A stretch of 64,000 nucleotides of DNA from Cordylochernes scorpioides (GCA_030710605.1 CP092872.1:94080627-94144626); one strand, 5' to 3'. Positions 1 through 10,965 are shown, numbered from the stretch's first letter. Numbers and translations: made by a program. The notes: a model not told the origin generated them from the sequence alone.

Positions 1-7
1 GATTAAA

Positions 8-188
8 TCATTCTTCTATAAGAATTCTGTTATAATTTTACCAAATTTACCAATATTACCAAGGTTGTTTCAAAAGTTCGTAAACATTTGCAAAATAAAT
101 AATAATATGTTTATACGAGCTTTTGGAACATCTTGGTAATATTGGTAACCATGGTAAAATTATAACAGAATTCTTATAGAAGAATGAT
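8..188. mobile_element. Foldback MITE, 34-bp perfect inverted ends
   Basis: Positions 8-41 are the exact reverse complement of 155-188. Inside lies a second, imperfect inverted segment (about 44-75 against 115-150) whose core resembles the mariner-like end seen at 248 and 2411. No coding capacity. This looks like a mariner-type MITE that has captured or grown a longer terminal repeat. Confidence 0.75.
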
Positions 189-247
189 TTTATCTCTGAT
201 GTTCTATATCAAGAGTGGCCAATCAGTAGGTGGGCCAAGTTTCAGAA

Positions 248-330
248 TTACCAAGGTTGTCTCAAAAATTCGTAAACAAATGAAAAATATAAATCATAAT
301 ATGTTTACAAACTTTTAGGACAACCTTGTA
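248..330. mobile_element. Short mariner-like MITE
   Basis: The ends are inverted copies of a motif close to ACAAGGTTGTCC, followed inward by a run related to AAAAGTTCGTAAAC. The same end motif recurs at 58, 2413 and 50073. Only about 80 bp, non-coding, flanked by TA, as expected for Tc1/mariner insertion. Confidence 0.6.
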
Positions 331-545
331 TTTAAAGAGGGTCTCTAGACACTCGAAACCAAATAAGTTATTTCTTATTCCCAAGGTCCCAGGATGGTTA
401 TTTATTGGGCTTGAATGTCTGTAAAATTGGAAATATTTCTTTTTTTTATCATTTCCAAATATGGAATCTACGAGGAAGTTTTTTATTCGTTTAGGGATTA
501 AGTTACTCTAACGATAACATTTAAAAAGTAATTTGATCTTAAAGG

Positions 546-648
<103 letters not shown>

Positions 649-979
649 GGAATTTTTTTCCATTTTTTAAATTTTACCTTTAATATTTAACAAAATTTTC
701 TGGATTGATTTTTTTTTAATTATTGGATTTATACTTTTTGTGTATAAATGTAATCATAGTAATATAATTTTTTAAAAATATTTTCATTAAAAATGTAAAA
801 AAAAAAATATTAATTTGTAAAATTCCGCTTTTCTCTCTCTCTCCCTCTCTTTATAAATTTGTTTATATTCAGTACATAAAGGTGTTTTTTTTACAATTCA
901 AAATTCATTCTTCAAAATAACTTCAGTCATCTGTTTTTTTTATTTATTATTATAATTATTATTTTATTTTTTTGGAGAC

Positions 980-1108
980 AGAGGCAATTTTGTTCTTGGT
1001 TATCTCGTATGTATTCACAATAAAGGTCACTGTAATATCTTTCAAAGTTATTGTCTCAATCCCGATATATATGTTAAAAGGCACAACTTCCTTACGTTTT
1101 GTCCATGA

Positions 1109-1145
<37 letters not shown>
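980..1145 (+). mobile_element. Tc1-like MITE fragment with (AT)n tail
   Basis: This is the right half of the Tc1-like MITE seen complete at 58345-58567, ending in the inverted terminal motif CTT(A)CGTTTTGTCCATGAGT. It runs directly into an (AT)n microsatellite at 1109-1144. Non-coding. Confidence 0.7.
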
Positions 1146-1148
<3 letters not shown>

Positions 1149-1872
1149 GATAATGCACATACATATTTGCATATTTACATCTTCTATCTCTAGAAAGGCT
1201 ATTCCACCTTGATAGAGATTGTTACTGGATGAAAAATGTGATGGATGAAGAGTTTAAAAAGGTAAAAAAAAGTTGACATGCTGTAGAGGACAACTGACTC
1301 AACTTGCCAGACTGACTCAATTGTTGTGGCGCCGCTGTCGGACATCTCAGACAGCTGATGATTGTCACTCAGCATTGACTGACCGACGACACTCTTGTGA
1401 CATCTATTTATAGTTGTCGTCTCTCTTGTAGACGTTTGTCAAATGTCTATCTTGATCTATTCTTGTCAATTCCTTATCTGTGATATCTCTTGGCATTTTC
1501 GGGAATCGTCCTTTTCCAACTTTGTGTTTGCCACACAATCTGTTTTTTTTTTTATAAACATTTGTGTCTCTCTCTCGCAAACTTTTTTTTTGTATTCTAC
1601 TTATTTCCCATCATATAAGGCTTTATATAAACGTAATATTAGGCAGTTTTTTAGACAATATTTAAAAAAACCATCTTTATTGACTCGTTTTTCTGTGATA
1701 GAGATGTATGGAGACATCTGAGACTCTTCATTGGACACGACAACAACAACTCTCTCTCCTCTGGTCAAAAGTTATAAGAAAAATTTAAACAATAATAAAG
1801 AGGGAAAAAAGATACAGAATATTATACTGAAAATATACTTAATATTTGAGCCCCAATAGAAGGTTATATATT
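1146..1872. other. Unassigned AT-rich DNA
   Basis: No convincing gene. A less AT-rich patch at 1281-1440 has several short repeated GACT/GACA motifs but no recognisable element. Confidence 0.5.
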
Positions 1873-1990
1873 ACTGTTGTTGTTTATTCCTCGAGTCGTT
1901 TAAACGATCTCCACTAGGTTCCATTGTCTCAGCTTTCTTATAGTCCTGGGGTTTTCCAATAAGTCTTTTTTGGAGGATTTGATACAATTC
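1873..1990. repeat. Dispersed repeat fragment (copy near 10775)
   Basis: About 90 bp beginning with TTG repeats is shared with 10775-10875 at high identity. The (TTG)n edge resembles the microsatellite tail of the non-LTR retrotransposon ends elsewhere in the window, so this may be another retrotransposon 3' end. Class uncertain. Confidence 0.5.
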
Positions 1991-2288
1991 AGAAGATGTT
2001 CAGGACTGGCTGGTTTGGAATCGTATTTGGGGCATCTCGGGAATGTTTTGATTTTTCCATTAAATTTGAGCATTCTAATATGTCCTGCTAGTTATATATT
2101 ACTAAAGGAAGGCTAAGACTTCTTCAAACTACGACTGAAAGACTTATTTCTAGAATTGCAGAGAATTTCTCTATTTCACAGATATTTCCGGGTTTGGTAG
2201 GTGGACGGGACCGTCGGTTTTCGACAGCCAAGACTGACTCCCAAGACAGATTTTACTCTAGAGATATTTGAAGATATTACTAAGGTTA

Positions 2289-2377
2289 TCGAAATAAGAG
2301 CATTAAACCTCCAGGGAAAAGTTTCTTTAAAAAAAAAATTAAAATAAACTTTTCTCTGGATGTTTAATGCTCTTATT
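2289..2377. repeat. Imperfect palindrome
   Basis: About 35-bp arms around an A-rich centre. It has the shape of a foldback MITE core; no other copy was noticed. Confidence 0.6.
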
Positions 2378-2410
2378 TTTATATTGATTCAAGGGATTAT
2401 TGTATCGAAT

Positions 2411-2614
2411 TACTAAGGTTGTCCCAAAAGTTTGTAAACACTTGCAAAAAAATGATATAACACTATTATTCGCCATAATATTATTCGCCGTTATGTATAA
2501 CGTCTTTGTATTATGTATAATTGTATTATGTATTCGCCATAATATTATTCACCAAGTAATAAGAAAAAACAAAGTTTTAAGAAAAACACGAACTTTTTTA
2601 GGGAACAACCTTAT
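2411..2614. mobile_element. Mariner-like MITE
   Basis: Inverted ends of the AAGGTTGTCCCAAAAGTT type on the left and its complement on the right, with internal direct motifs around TATTCGCC. A second copy in the opposite orientation lies at 50073-50268. The open frame across it (2400-2693) is incidental. Confidence 0.75.
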
Positions 2615-3630
2615 AAAAGATTCTTATTCAAAAAGATTTCGAACAAATCGGTCGACGCGTGTACTTGTTGAGAAGACGCATGTTGAAAATTAAACTCTAA
2701 CAACAAATTTTAACCATGATACTGTAACCTCGTTTTAGTAACAAAAACCTTGCGATATTAATTTAAAGCTTTTCATCACTCTATCCTTAAAAATATTTTA
2801 AATTCCCTACTGGAGATTATTAATGGTAAATTATCAGAGTCAATTAATCAAGATTATCGCATCTAACAAAACCTACCACTTACTTAATAAATACATCACA
2901 ACAATGGTCCATACAACAATGATGAATTCCTAACATCTCTATTAATAATGATCAATCAGGATTTGCTCTAACACTACTAGAATGTGTTGGAAGATCGAAT
3001 GTTCTCTATAAAGTTCTTCAGTAACAATAGCAACAATCATCTAACAATGTAAAATTATGGAAATTGATCGATTGAGACGTTTTAGCATCAGCAATAGCAT
3101 AGCTATTAAGCCAATCTCAACATGCATTCCATCCAACAATAGCAACAATCATCCAACAATGTTGCATATTTTCGGCACAACGCCATATGCAGTGGCCTTT
3201 GTCTGCGATAATTGACTCTGGGCGGGGCCTAATTGGATGCAGACGAGGTCTTAGACCCATCTTCTGGCGTGCATTCGCTAGTTCTGCTGCTGCCTCCGAA
3301 GTGTTCTACCTTTTTGATCGATTGTGTGTTATTAGGATGACCCATCATTGTGCTGTTTCAGGAGGGTTTTGGTTATATTTTCGCTAGTTTTCTTTTTCAT
3401 ATGACGGCTTAAAGATGGTTACCTTCATGTTTTTTTAAAGAGGGTTTCTCACTTCTTTAGTACATTCCGCACAATCTTGTTGTCAGGAGAGCTATTTATG
3501 TTATTCTGGGGAAAGAATTATAAATATACAAAGTTTCAGCTGCGATGATTTTATGAGGATTATTTTTTTCTTCAATACACGGAAATAGGCCTTTTTGTAA
3601 ATCTTCCGCCAGAATATTGAGTACATATAC
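2615..3630. other. Unassigned DNA
   Basis: No supported gene. A direct repeat of about 30 bp built from CAACAATAGCAACAATC occurs near 3020 and 3134. A moderately GC-rich patch at 3180-3310 has a short open frame without recognisable domains. Confidence 0.45.
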
Positions 3631-3829
3631 ACTCATGAATAAAACTTAAGGAAGTTGTATTTTTTAGCATGTATATCAGGATTCAGACAATAACTCTGAA
3701 AGATATTTGTTACACAATGACCTTTATTGAAGACACACGAGATAATCTAGTGTGAAAGAAATGTTCTCTGTCTCCTTCAAAAGCACATCAAAGACTTTCC
3801 ACTTCCTAAAGTTTTGTTAACGAGTGTAT
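3631..3829 (-). mobile_element. Tc1-like MITE, near full length
   Basis: It begins with ACTCATGAATAAAACTTAAG and ends with the diverged complement near 3829. The body matches the family consensus (complete at 58345-58567). It lacks a transposase and is presumably moved in trans by a Tc1-family enzyme. Confidence 0.75.
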
Positions 3830-3954
3830 ATACAACTATACAATAGCTACTGTAAATTCGGATGTCTAAAACTTGGCCTCACACTTCCCATATATCGCCA
3901 TGGACAAAAAAAACACACACACACACACAAAAATATTGCATTTATTTTTCATAT

Positions 3955-4090
3955 AAAACAACTTTCTACTGTCCTTCCTGCGATGAAAAGATATTAGGAA
4001 GGCTTGGCTCATCATTGATGAACTCTCCCAGCGGTTTCGCCAGTTTAATATACCAGACCTCTTCAATACCCTATTAAGAGTTATTTTACT
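3955..4090 (+). mobile_element. Dispersed MITE fragment ('CPYC' family)
   Basis: Member of a family seen at 5600, 16306, 42605, 45365, 46205, 51500, 55055, 60206 and 60532. One frame reads CPxCxEK and then breaks at a stop; the adjacent frame reads a serine/proline-rich stretch. These short open frames are probably by-products of the repeat and not protein-coding. Confidence 0.65.
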
Positions 4091-4252
4091 CAATATAGCC
4101 GGCAATGCTTTAGGAAATCTCGGTAAATGTATTTAAGATGTCTGTGGACATAAGCTTTGAGGTCGGTAGACGTATATACAAAAATATTCCGCTAATTAGT
4201 TCCATTTTTATTATATAGATGGCGTTCTAAAGGCTTATATAGTAAAACTAGG

Positions 4253-4573
4253 TATATGCAAATGCAGACAGGTAAATATGTAAATTTGGACAGGTATATA
4301 TGCAAATAGGGATAGTTAAATATGCAAATAGGAACAGGTAAATATGCAAATAGGAGCAGGTAAATATGCACATAGGGCAGGTATATATGCAAGTTCGGAC
4401 AGGTATATATGCAAATAAGGACAGGTAAATATGCACATAGGGCAGGCATATATGCAAATAGGGACAGGTAAATATGCAAATAGGAACAGGTAAATATGCA
4501 CATAGGGCAGGTATATATACAAGTTCGAACAGGTATTTATGCAAATACGGACAGGTAAATATGCACATAGAAC
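4253..4573. repeat. 22-bp minisatellite
   Basis: About 14 units of a roughly 22-bp motif of the form ACAGGTAAATATGCAAATAGG, with variants TATATATGC and CACATAGGGC. Because 22 is not a multiple of 3, all three minus-strand frames read similar repeats and stay open for over 270 bp, giving three overlapping artefactual ORFs. Confidence 0.93.
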
Positions 4574-5111
4574 AGAGTACAAAATGGTCAAAGCTCCAGG
4601 ATCTCCAGTTTATGGGACAGTCACCTTATCAAGCTATCATCAATATCAACGAACCCCGTAGCCTATTCTTTAATGTATAACGAGTCCATGGTCAAATTGC
4701 TTCAGATAAAAATGTCAGTTTTTTGTGTGTCACTTCTTGCAATTATACCTTGAGTCACGTGCTCACTGGTCACCTTGAGTGTCGCCATAATTATAGTGTG
4801 AGGTCTGAACCCCTGGCGTCGAGGACTGTAATTACAAATGTAAATATTGGTGGGATAGTGTTGGTAGGGACGCTCTCTGGTGACCAATAGCAGGGGGGAA
4901 CATCATGATATCATTATAATTGTTTAGGTAGAGAAAAACTACACACGTCCTTTATTTATTAATATTTCATCTATTGAATTACTATATAAGGATTAAAAGA
5001 AGATCAAAAAACCTTTCTCGCTTGCAATAAGTTTGTTTATTGTAAAACCCGCTTTTTTTTTTCAGTTCTTGCTCTTTAACGAACATCCCGTTCTGACCGT
5101 CCATGAATATA
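4574..5111. other. Unassigned DNA
   Basis: No gene or repeat recognised. Confidence 0.4.
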
Positions 5112-5393
5112 CAGTTAAACCTGTCTATAGCGTCCTCTCTTGGGACTCACCAAAATAGGGTGCTATAGAGAGGGGGTGCTATAGATAGGTCACTTTTAAT
5201 GTTAATCACATCGTACTACGTATTTAAAATCGGGCGCTATAGAGAGGGAGGCGCTATTTAGACAATTATGACAATTGAAATAATTTTATTGACCTACATG
5301 CAAAGTGCACAGTCTGTACTATTTAAAAAAGATAATATGCATTATATACACTAGGTGCTTATTTAGAGAGAGCGCTATAGACAGGTTTAACTG
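5112..5393. mobile_element. Pogo/Tc1-type MITE with TA target sites
   Basis: It starts CAGTTAAACCTGTCTATAGCG and ends with the complement; TA dinucleotides flank both ends (5110-5111 and 5394-5395). The body repeats GCGCTATAGAGAGGG-type motifs. A 103-bp deletion derivative lies at 50883-50985. Non-coding. Confidence 0.85.
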
Positions 5394-5599
5394 TATATAT
5401 ATTTATCATTTTCAGATTATGATCTTTAGTTATTACTCAATGTTAAATTTTGAGGTAGAAAAGTTTTAAAAAGGGAAAATACCTGGGAAACGGACTGCAT
5501 GGTAGAAAACCAAAGGATAGGAAGGTCCTTGACAGTTGGGCGAAGAGCTTCAGGACTTTGGTGCGGAACCTAGAAAAACAACACTAAATAACAACGAAA

Positions 5600-5720
5600 C
5601 GTTTAAACTGGCGAAACCGCTGGGAGGGTTCACCACTGATGAGCCAGCCCTCCCATTAATTTTTCCATTGCAGTAAGGGCAGTATAAATTGTTTATTTTC
5701 AAAAAAGAATCTTACGCCTT
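5600..5720 (-). mobile_element. 'CPYC' family MITE fragment
   Basis: Reverse-orientation copy of the 3955/42605/60206 family, recognised by the conserved stretch around GGGAGGGTTCACCACTGATG and the following GCAGTAAGGGCAGTA. Confidence 0.7.
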
Positions 5721-7019
5721 TTTAAAATAATTTCGAATTTTGAAAAGTTTAAGCTCCACACACTGACTTATTGCCAGTGTAAAAAAGAGAAAACATAAAT
5801 TCACTCACTAGTTAATTAAACTATTACAAAGATAAAATTTGCATAGCATAAAAGTTTTGGTCAAAAAGATTTAAATTTTCATAGAAGGGCGCTGACGTGT
5901 TGCCAGAGAATAAGGTGCAGGAAGGGCAGTGTCACCAGATGTCACCGCGCCCAAGTTGACAAATGACTTTTAATTACGTGTTAATGTCGCCAATGTAGCC
6001 GGGTGTATTTTTAATTATCGTCTGTCATCAATTATCGTAGACATATTATATTAATATTCCATTGATTAGATATCTTTTTGTTCCTTCTCCATTTTTCAAA
6101 TTGATAGGGGTTCACAAGATAAAAAAAAAAAAAAGGAAAAAACTATAATACACGCTTCAGTGTTTATATTAAGGTTTTATATTTATTAGTTTGTTTTATT
6201 TGCGCGCTGATTGGCTGAATACTCATTTTCACGTAACCTTATTCAGCCTATCAGAGCGTAGCGTTTCTTTAACTCAGATGGAAATTGAACAACGGAATTC
6301 CCATATTGAAGATAAAATATTTTATGTTCGATTTTTAAAAAAGTTTTTTTTTTTTGAAGGATTTTTTTTTTAAAGGTGGCATAAAGTCGAAAAAAAAAGG
6401 TTAGAGACACGCGTGAAAAAGTTAATTGTTTCAAATACGGTAGGTAATTGTTGAAAATGCTAGATCTTAGTTTAAAGATGGATCGCAGTGTCGCCGCTAT
6501 GTCAAAATTTGCATCCCTCACGATCATCAATTGCATATTTCCCATCGACAACACCAACAGAACAAATCACTCGGTTGGGAACCCATCCTAAAAGGTTTCT
6601 CTAATGGCCAATTAGGGTTAATTACAAGGGGTTAATTTATTGAGAGAGCGGAAGGGATGAACACACTGCCTCTCTACTGGAACACCGAATCCGTGGTCTC
6701 TGATCCATCAAAGTCCATCAAGAAATGGAGAAGTCCAAAGATGATCCCAGCATGGTATAACCAGATACAACATTCAAGCATGTATCATTAATTTTTTTAA
6801 CATCCTATAACGCGATATCCCAAACTCAGGGATATTTGTGTCAATACATTCCTAACATCATTGCAAATTGGTCATATAGAGGAGAAAGGAGAAAAAAGAC
6901 AAACATACAAAAACAATTCTCTCAAAATTTCCTTCCATCTCTTTCCCAGTTCAAAAAATAGTTGTACATATATCTACAAATTTGTATATGTTATTTTCTC
7001 ATCTACGAATTCATATACC
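5721..7019. other. Unassigned DNA with one hairpin
   Basis: No supported gene. An inverted repeat at 6202-6258 pairs GCGCTGATTGGCTGAATA with its diverged complement and so carries two inverted CCAAT-type boxes. The remainder shows poly-A/T runs only. Confidence 0.45.
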
Positions 7020-7125
7020 ATCTTGTGTCTTCAATAAAGGTCATTGTAATATCTTTCAGAGTTATTGTCTGAATACCGATATACATGCTAAAAGGTACAA
7101 CTTTCTTAAGTTTTGTCCATGAGTG
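7020..7125 (+). mobile_element. Tc1-like MITE right-half fragment
   Basis: Matches the right half of the 58345-58567 family and ends with TTAAGTTTTGTCCATGAGTG. Confidence 0.75.
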
Positions 7126-7332
7126 TGTGTATTTTAAAAAGTTTCTTTAGAAAAATATTTGTAATCTTCAGTAATTGATGGCGCTAAAATTTATATTATA
7201 ATATATATAAGGTATTCCAAAATTCACGCAAAAAAAATTATATATAGAAAGAACAGGTTAATAATTAAAAATGTTTTTTTTGTGTGATTTATAAAGTACA
7301 GTGTTTACAGTATAAAGTTACGTATCTAAAGA

Positions 7333-8012
7333 GAAGAACTCAAGATCGAGAAGTATGACTGACTGGAGACCTGGACAAGAACAGAGAAACTAAAGAATTG
7401 GACTGATGGACTGGATGGAAAGTTATGAAGAAATAAAGAACTCAAGATAGAGAAGTATGACGTCACTGGAGACCTGGACAAGAACAGAGAAACTGAAGAA
7501 TTGGACTGATGGACTGGATGGGAAGTTATGAAAAAATAAAGAACTCAAGATAGAGAAGTATGACGTCACTGGAGATCTGGACAAGAACAGAGAAACTGAA
7601 GAATTGGACTGATGGACTGGATGGGAAGTTATGAAGAAATAAAGAACTCAAGATAGAGAAGTATGACGTCACTGGAGATCTGGACAAGAACAGAGAAACT
7701 GGAGAATTGGACTGATGGACTGGATGGGAAGTTATGAAGAAATAAAGAACTCAAGATAGAGAAGTATGACGTCACTGGAGACCTGGACAAGAACAGAGAA
7801 ACTGGAGAATTGGACTGATGGACTGGATGGGAAGTTATGAAGAAATAAAGAACTCAAGATAGAGAAGTATGACGTCACTGGAGACCTGGGCAAGAACAGA
7901 GAAACTGAAGAATTGGACTGATGGACTGGATGGGAAGTTATGAAGAAATAAAGAACTCAAGATAGAGAAGTATGACGTCACTGGAGACCTGGACAAGAAC
8001 AGAGAAACTGAC
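7333..8012. repeat. 103-bp tandem repeat, about 6.6 units
   Basis: The marker GAACTCAAGA recurs at 7438, 7541, 7644 and onward with an exact 103-bp period. All but the first unit carry TGACGTCA, the palindromic CRE/ATF-type site. Units differ by a few substitutions and the first, slightly shorter one is the most diverged. The purine-rich GAGAAACTGAAGAA motif also appears in non-tandem form near 43060. Confidence 0.95.
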
Positions 8013-8329
8013 GAATAATGATTTGAATCGCTACATTTTTGCGTTCAAGAAACACAATGATCTCTCTCAGCTTCCTCTAGCACTGTACTTCCCCCAAGAA
8101 TTTCTAATCTTCAGGAGACATCAAACAAGTCATCAAACATTTCTACCGATTCATTAACTTCCTCACAATTGACATGGGAGTATTTCCAGGCGATAACTTT
8201 CAGCACAAACTTGAGGAAAACCTGGTTTTATTAATTTAGTGCTATTGGTCTCTCTTTTGTCTTCTTCTTTCTTATCTCCCCTCAATCATTTTAAGGTGTC
8301 AAGTTGTGACCCATGATGGTGTCTGTTTA

Positions 8330-8625
8330 ACAACCATCATGACTAGGTGAAGTAGAATGCGTCTGCCTTTGTCATTAAGATTGGGAGCACTACTCAGTGG
8401 CAGGCCATTGACTTAGCTTCAAAAGAAATGGCCGCCTCTGACATGAGGAACAGACACCATTTAGAGCTGCTCCTAACATGGAGTACAAATGATTCTCATC
8501 CTGTATCCTTGGATTAGGATCCCTTACAGGGTACTATCAGCCAGGCCAGCTGAACCCAGGTTTTTTAGTGAGATTGTTACTGCTCCCCTCCGGGCTTGGG
8601 ACCGGCAAAGGCGGAGTCTCTCATT
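8330..8625 (-). mobile_element. 5'-truncated non-LTR retrotransposon remnant
   Basis: About 280 bp shared at high identity with 31318-31623. In the second copy the minus-strand orientation ends in AATAAA plus a GAAGAAGG tail and is flanked by a 10-bp duplication, as expected for a LINE 3' end. Here the tail end is not preserved. No reverse transcriptase remains. Confidence 0.65.
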
Positions 8626-8960
8626 CGTTATGATCAGGAAAACGTTAAGTTAGAAAGAAAGGTTGATAGAGGGAAAGAAAATCCCAAAATGGCGTCCATT
8701 GATGAACTGCTGTTCGCGCACACCTGCCATCGGTGGCAGCTGGCGGCGACACATGTCTGTGCCTCCATGTTCTGTCTCCCTGTACAGCAGGACTCCCACA
8801 GCTAGATAGGTACAAATACCACAATTCTGGTCTTACTCTCCTACATCTAAAGTGGGTGTGTATGTGTTAACCAAATAAATTAAAATGTCTTTCATATCAA
8901 CTTTCTAAAACTACTGGAGTGTTCTGATATAATAACATATTCAACAACAATATTCATAAA

Positions 8961-9198
8961 CAGTTTGAGTCAAAAGGCGATCCATCAATTAAGTTTATAT
9001 AAAAGAGCGTACCTGAATCAGTAAAGAAAGTAAGAAAATAAACTTCTTTTTTTCTCAAAATATTTCGAGAGATTGCTCCCTCTTTATTAATTTATAAAGA
9101 TCCATTATCAATTGATAAAGAGGGCGCAAACTCTCGAAATATTTTGAGAAAAAATCGTTTTTTTTTTCCTTCACAGATCCAGGTACGCCCTTTTATAT
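8961..9198. mobile_element. Small retroposed or foldback element with long TSD
   Basis: It starts near GAGTCAAAAGGCGATCC and ends CGCCCTTTTATATAA. Internally it has a long inverted repeat, ATTTCGAGAGATTGCTCCCTC against its complement. AATATTCATAA lies on both sides (8950-8960 and 9199-9209). A deletion derivative with an 18-bp duplication sits at 10497-10591. Confidence 0.7.
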
Positions 9199-9207
9199 AA
9201 ATATTCA

Positions 9208-9230
9208 TAATAATAATAATAATAATAATG
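9208..9230. repeat. (AAT)n microsatellite
   Basis: Seven AAT-type units directly right of the element at 8961-9198. Confidence 0.9.
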
Positions 9231-9371
9231 ATAAAAAGACATCTTCTAAACGTGCAACTAAAAGTTACTAATGGCTTGCGCCATCTATCGGAATAACTAT
9301 CATCTATTCGTTGATTTTTTTAAATTATTCTAGAATTGGTCAAATACCCTTTCTTTATTAATATAAAAAAA

Positions 9372-9419
9372 GCTAACCATGTACGCGTTTCGGGCTGTTG
9401 GCCCTCGTCAGCGTGGAGC
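9372..9419 (-). ncRNA. Hammerhead ribozyme, type-I-like, palindromic stem III
   Basis: On the minus strand the core CTGACGA (9405-9411) is followed by stem II GGGC/GCCC with a CAACA loop, then GAAA (9388-9391), a CGCG palindrome as minimal stem III, and TA as the U-H cleavage dinucleotide. Stem I pairs CCACG with CATGG (one mismatch) and, outside it, GCT with AGC. Related repeats at 14446 and 40432 keep CGTGG, which restores a perfect stem I, so this copy has one substitution. Hammerheads with tiny stem III are known from Penelope-like elements and animal retrozymes and usually cleave as dimers. Self-cleavage is inferred, not shown. Confidence 0.72.
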
Positions 9420-9640
9420 AAGCTGTACCTCAACGACCAAAAAAACAGGTCATTATAGAAAGGTGGGTATACCAGCACCTTATAGAGGAAGTAAACTAGA
9501 CGAAACAGCTCTGTCAGACCAGACAGAATCTCTGGCCGACCACATGGTATACCGGAAGTTTCTCTCCCCTCACCAGGAAAACAATGGCGCCAAGGCGGAA
9601 GTAGTTCTCGTGGCCAATACTTCTTGAACTTATTCCTGTT
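9420..9640 (-). mobile_element. Body of hammerhead-bearing repeat
   Basis: Moderately GC-rich, non-repetitive sequence next to the hammerhead at 9372-9419. On the plus strand an 82-codon frame (9379-9627) runs through the ribozyme and is therefore probably fortuitous. No reverse transcriptase or GIY-YIG motif was seen in any frame. It is best read as part of a non-autonomous Penelope-like or retrozyme-type element. Confidence 0.45.
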
Positions 9641-9667
9641 TCGCCTTTCTTCGAAATCTCCTTAGTA

Positions 9668-9990
9668 ATGTGTCTTCATCAGGTTTATTTCATTCTTCCA
9701 TATCTGTTTCTTCTTTGATTTAAAATTACACATAGGAAGCTTATATTAAGACCTATAATCTTATTTATTTTTCTTTTAAATAATAGACACTTCGGCCAGT
9801 TAAAGTTTTCTCAACGTTTTTCAACAAAAATATTTTGTCTTCATCAGGTCCATATCCGTCTCTTCTTTGATTTAAAATTACATATAGGAAGCTTATATTA
9901 ACACCTATATTTCTTTTTTTTAAATAATAGCCGCTCAGCCAGTTAAAGTTTTCTCAACGTTTTTCAGCAAAAATATTTTGTCTTCGTCAG
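9668..9990 (-). repeat. Tandem repeat (168 and 142 bp) with hammerhead-like core
   Basis: The marker GTCTTCATCAGG-type recurs at about 9669, 9837 and 9979. On the minus strand the last two copies read CTGATGA or CTGACGA, a CAAAAtATTTTTG hairpin, then GAAA, which is the hammerhead core order. After GAAA the sequence AACGTTGAG gives no acceptable U-H step or stem I, so these are probably dead. Tandem copies about 150 bp apart are the arrangement seen in retrozymes. Confidence 0.5.
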
Positions 9991-10112
9991 TAGAAATAAA
10001 AATACATCATTCGGCAAGGCGTTAATAATTGTTTTCTTATATAGTTCTTATACATTGGATTTGTTCTCGAAGAGAAAAATCATGGGAAAAGTTATAAAAG
10101 TAAAAGATATTT

Positions 10113-10245
10113 TCAAATATTTGAAATTAATAATAATACTACCCCTTTGTGTATATTTCCCACTTTCATAGGTTTCTCCGTCTTGTAATCCCAAGGAGAA
10201 TCCTCTGTAAGACCAGTGTGTCTTAATAAAGGTTTTTGTGTGTGT
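10113..10245 (+). mobile_element. LINE 3' tail (family T1)
   Basis: It ends in a hairpin followed by AATAAAGG and a (GT)n tail. The same 3' end, in reverse, lies at 14730, 38276 and 47800. This is typical of 5'-truncated non-LTR retrotransposon insertions. Confidence 0.7.
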
Positions 10246-10496
10246 TGTATGTATGAATTAATAATAATACACTTTATATATATATAAAAAGTCACACATA
10301 TATACAAAACTTTTATCTATCATATTGTGGGAATACACAACAAACGCCTTTAATAAGACATATAGTCTTATACATACAGATTCACCATGGAGAGAGTCTG
10401 CAAATGATAAAAAAGAAAAAAAAAAGAGTAAAATCTATTTACATTTAATGTTAATAATGTAGATTATATATAGAGGAAAACTTAATTAAGACAATT

Positions 10497-10591
10497 TGAG
10501 TCAAAAGGCGATCCATCAAAGAGATTGCTCCCTCTCGAAATATTTTGAGATTTTTTTTTTCTTTACAGATCCAGATACGCCTTTTTATATA
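10497..10591. mobile_element. 95-bp element with 18-bp target-site duplication
   Basis: AACTTAATTAAGACAATT occurs exactly at 10479-10496 and 10592-10609. Between them is a deletion derivative of the element at 8961-9198 that keeps both ends and the CTCCCTCTCGAAATATTTTG core. An 18-bp perfect duplication indicates a recent insertion and is longer than typical DNA transposons leave. Confidence 0.8.
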
Positions 10592-10774
10592 AACTTAATT
10601 AAGACAATTAGTCACGGATTGGTCACACAATCCGAGAGGGAAAGATTAAAAATAAAAACTAAGAAACAGGTATTTACATATATGATACATATATACATAT
10701 ATCTTTATTAAGATCTTTCGTCTTATGCGAAAATTTGTCAACTGAATAATGTGGGTTATGCAAATTTGAAACGG

Positions 10775-10965
10775 GGCTTGTGTTGTTGTTGTTGTTGCTT
10801 ATTCCTCAAGTCGTTTAAACGATCTCCATTAGGTTCCATTGTCTCGGCTTTTCTATTATAGTCCTGGGGTGACGATGCAGCATAAACTGAGACAGATGTA
10901 GACATCATGGAGAAAGAAAGAGGGGTGCTGTTGATCTGAAGACCTGGAAGGACCACTCGGGACTT
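10775..10965. repeat. Dispersed repeat, copy of 1873-1990
   Basis: Shares about 90 bp with 1873-1990 beginning at a (TTG)n tract. The minus-strand frame here (10756-10956) has no recognisable domain. Confidence 0.5.

Noticed and set aside
4192-4591. Three overlapping minus-strand ORFs with Cys/Tyr/Leu-rich repeats
   Set aside because: They are the three frames of one 22-bp minisatellite; no start context, no domain.
9379-9627. 82-codon ORF with fairly normal composition
   Set aside because: It begins inside the hammerhead ribozyme and has no recognisable domain; the element's sense strand is the other one.
9838-9990. Active hammerhead at the CTGATGA copies
   Set aside because: After GAAA the sequence AACGTTGAG offers no U-H step with pairing stem I; kept only as a hammerhead-like relic.
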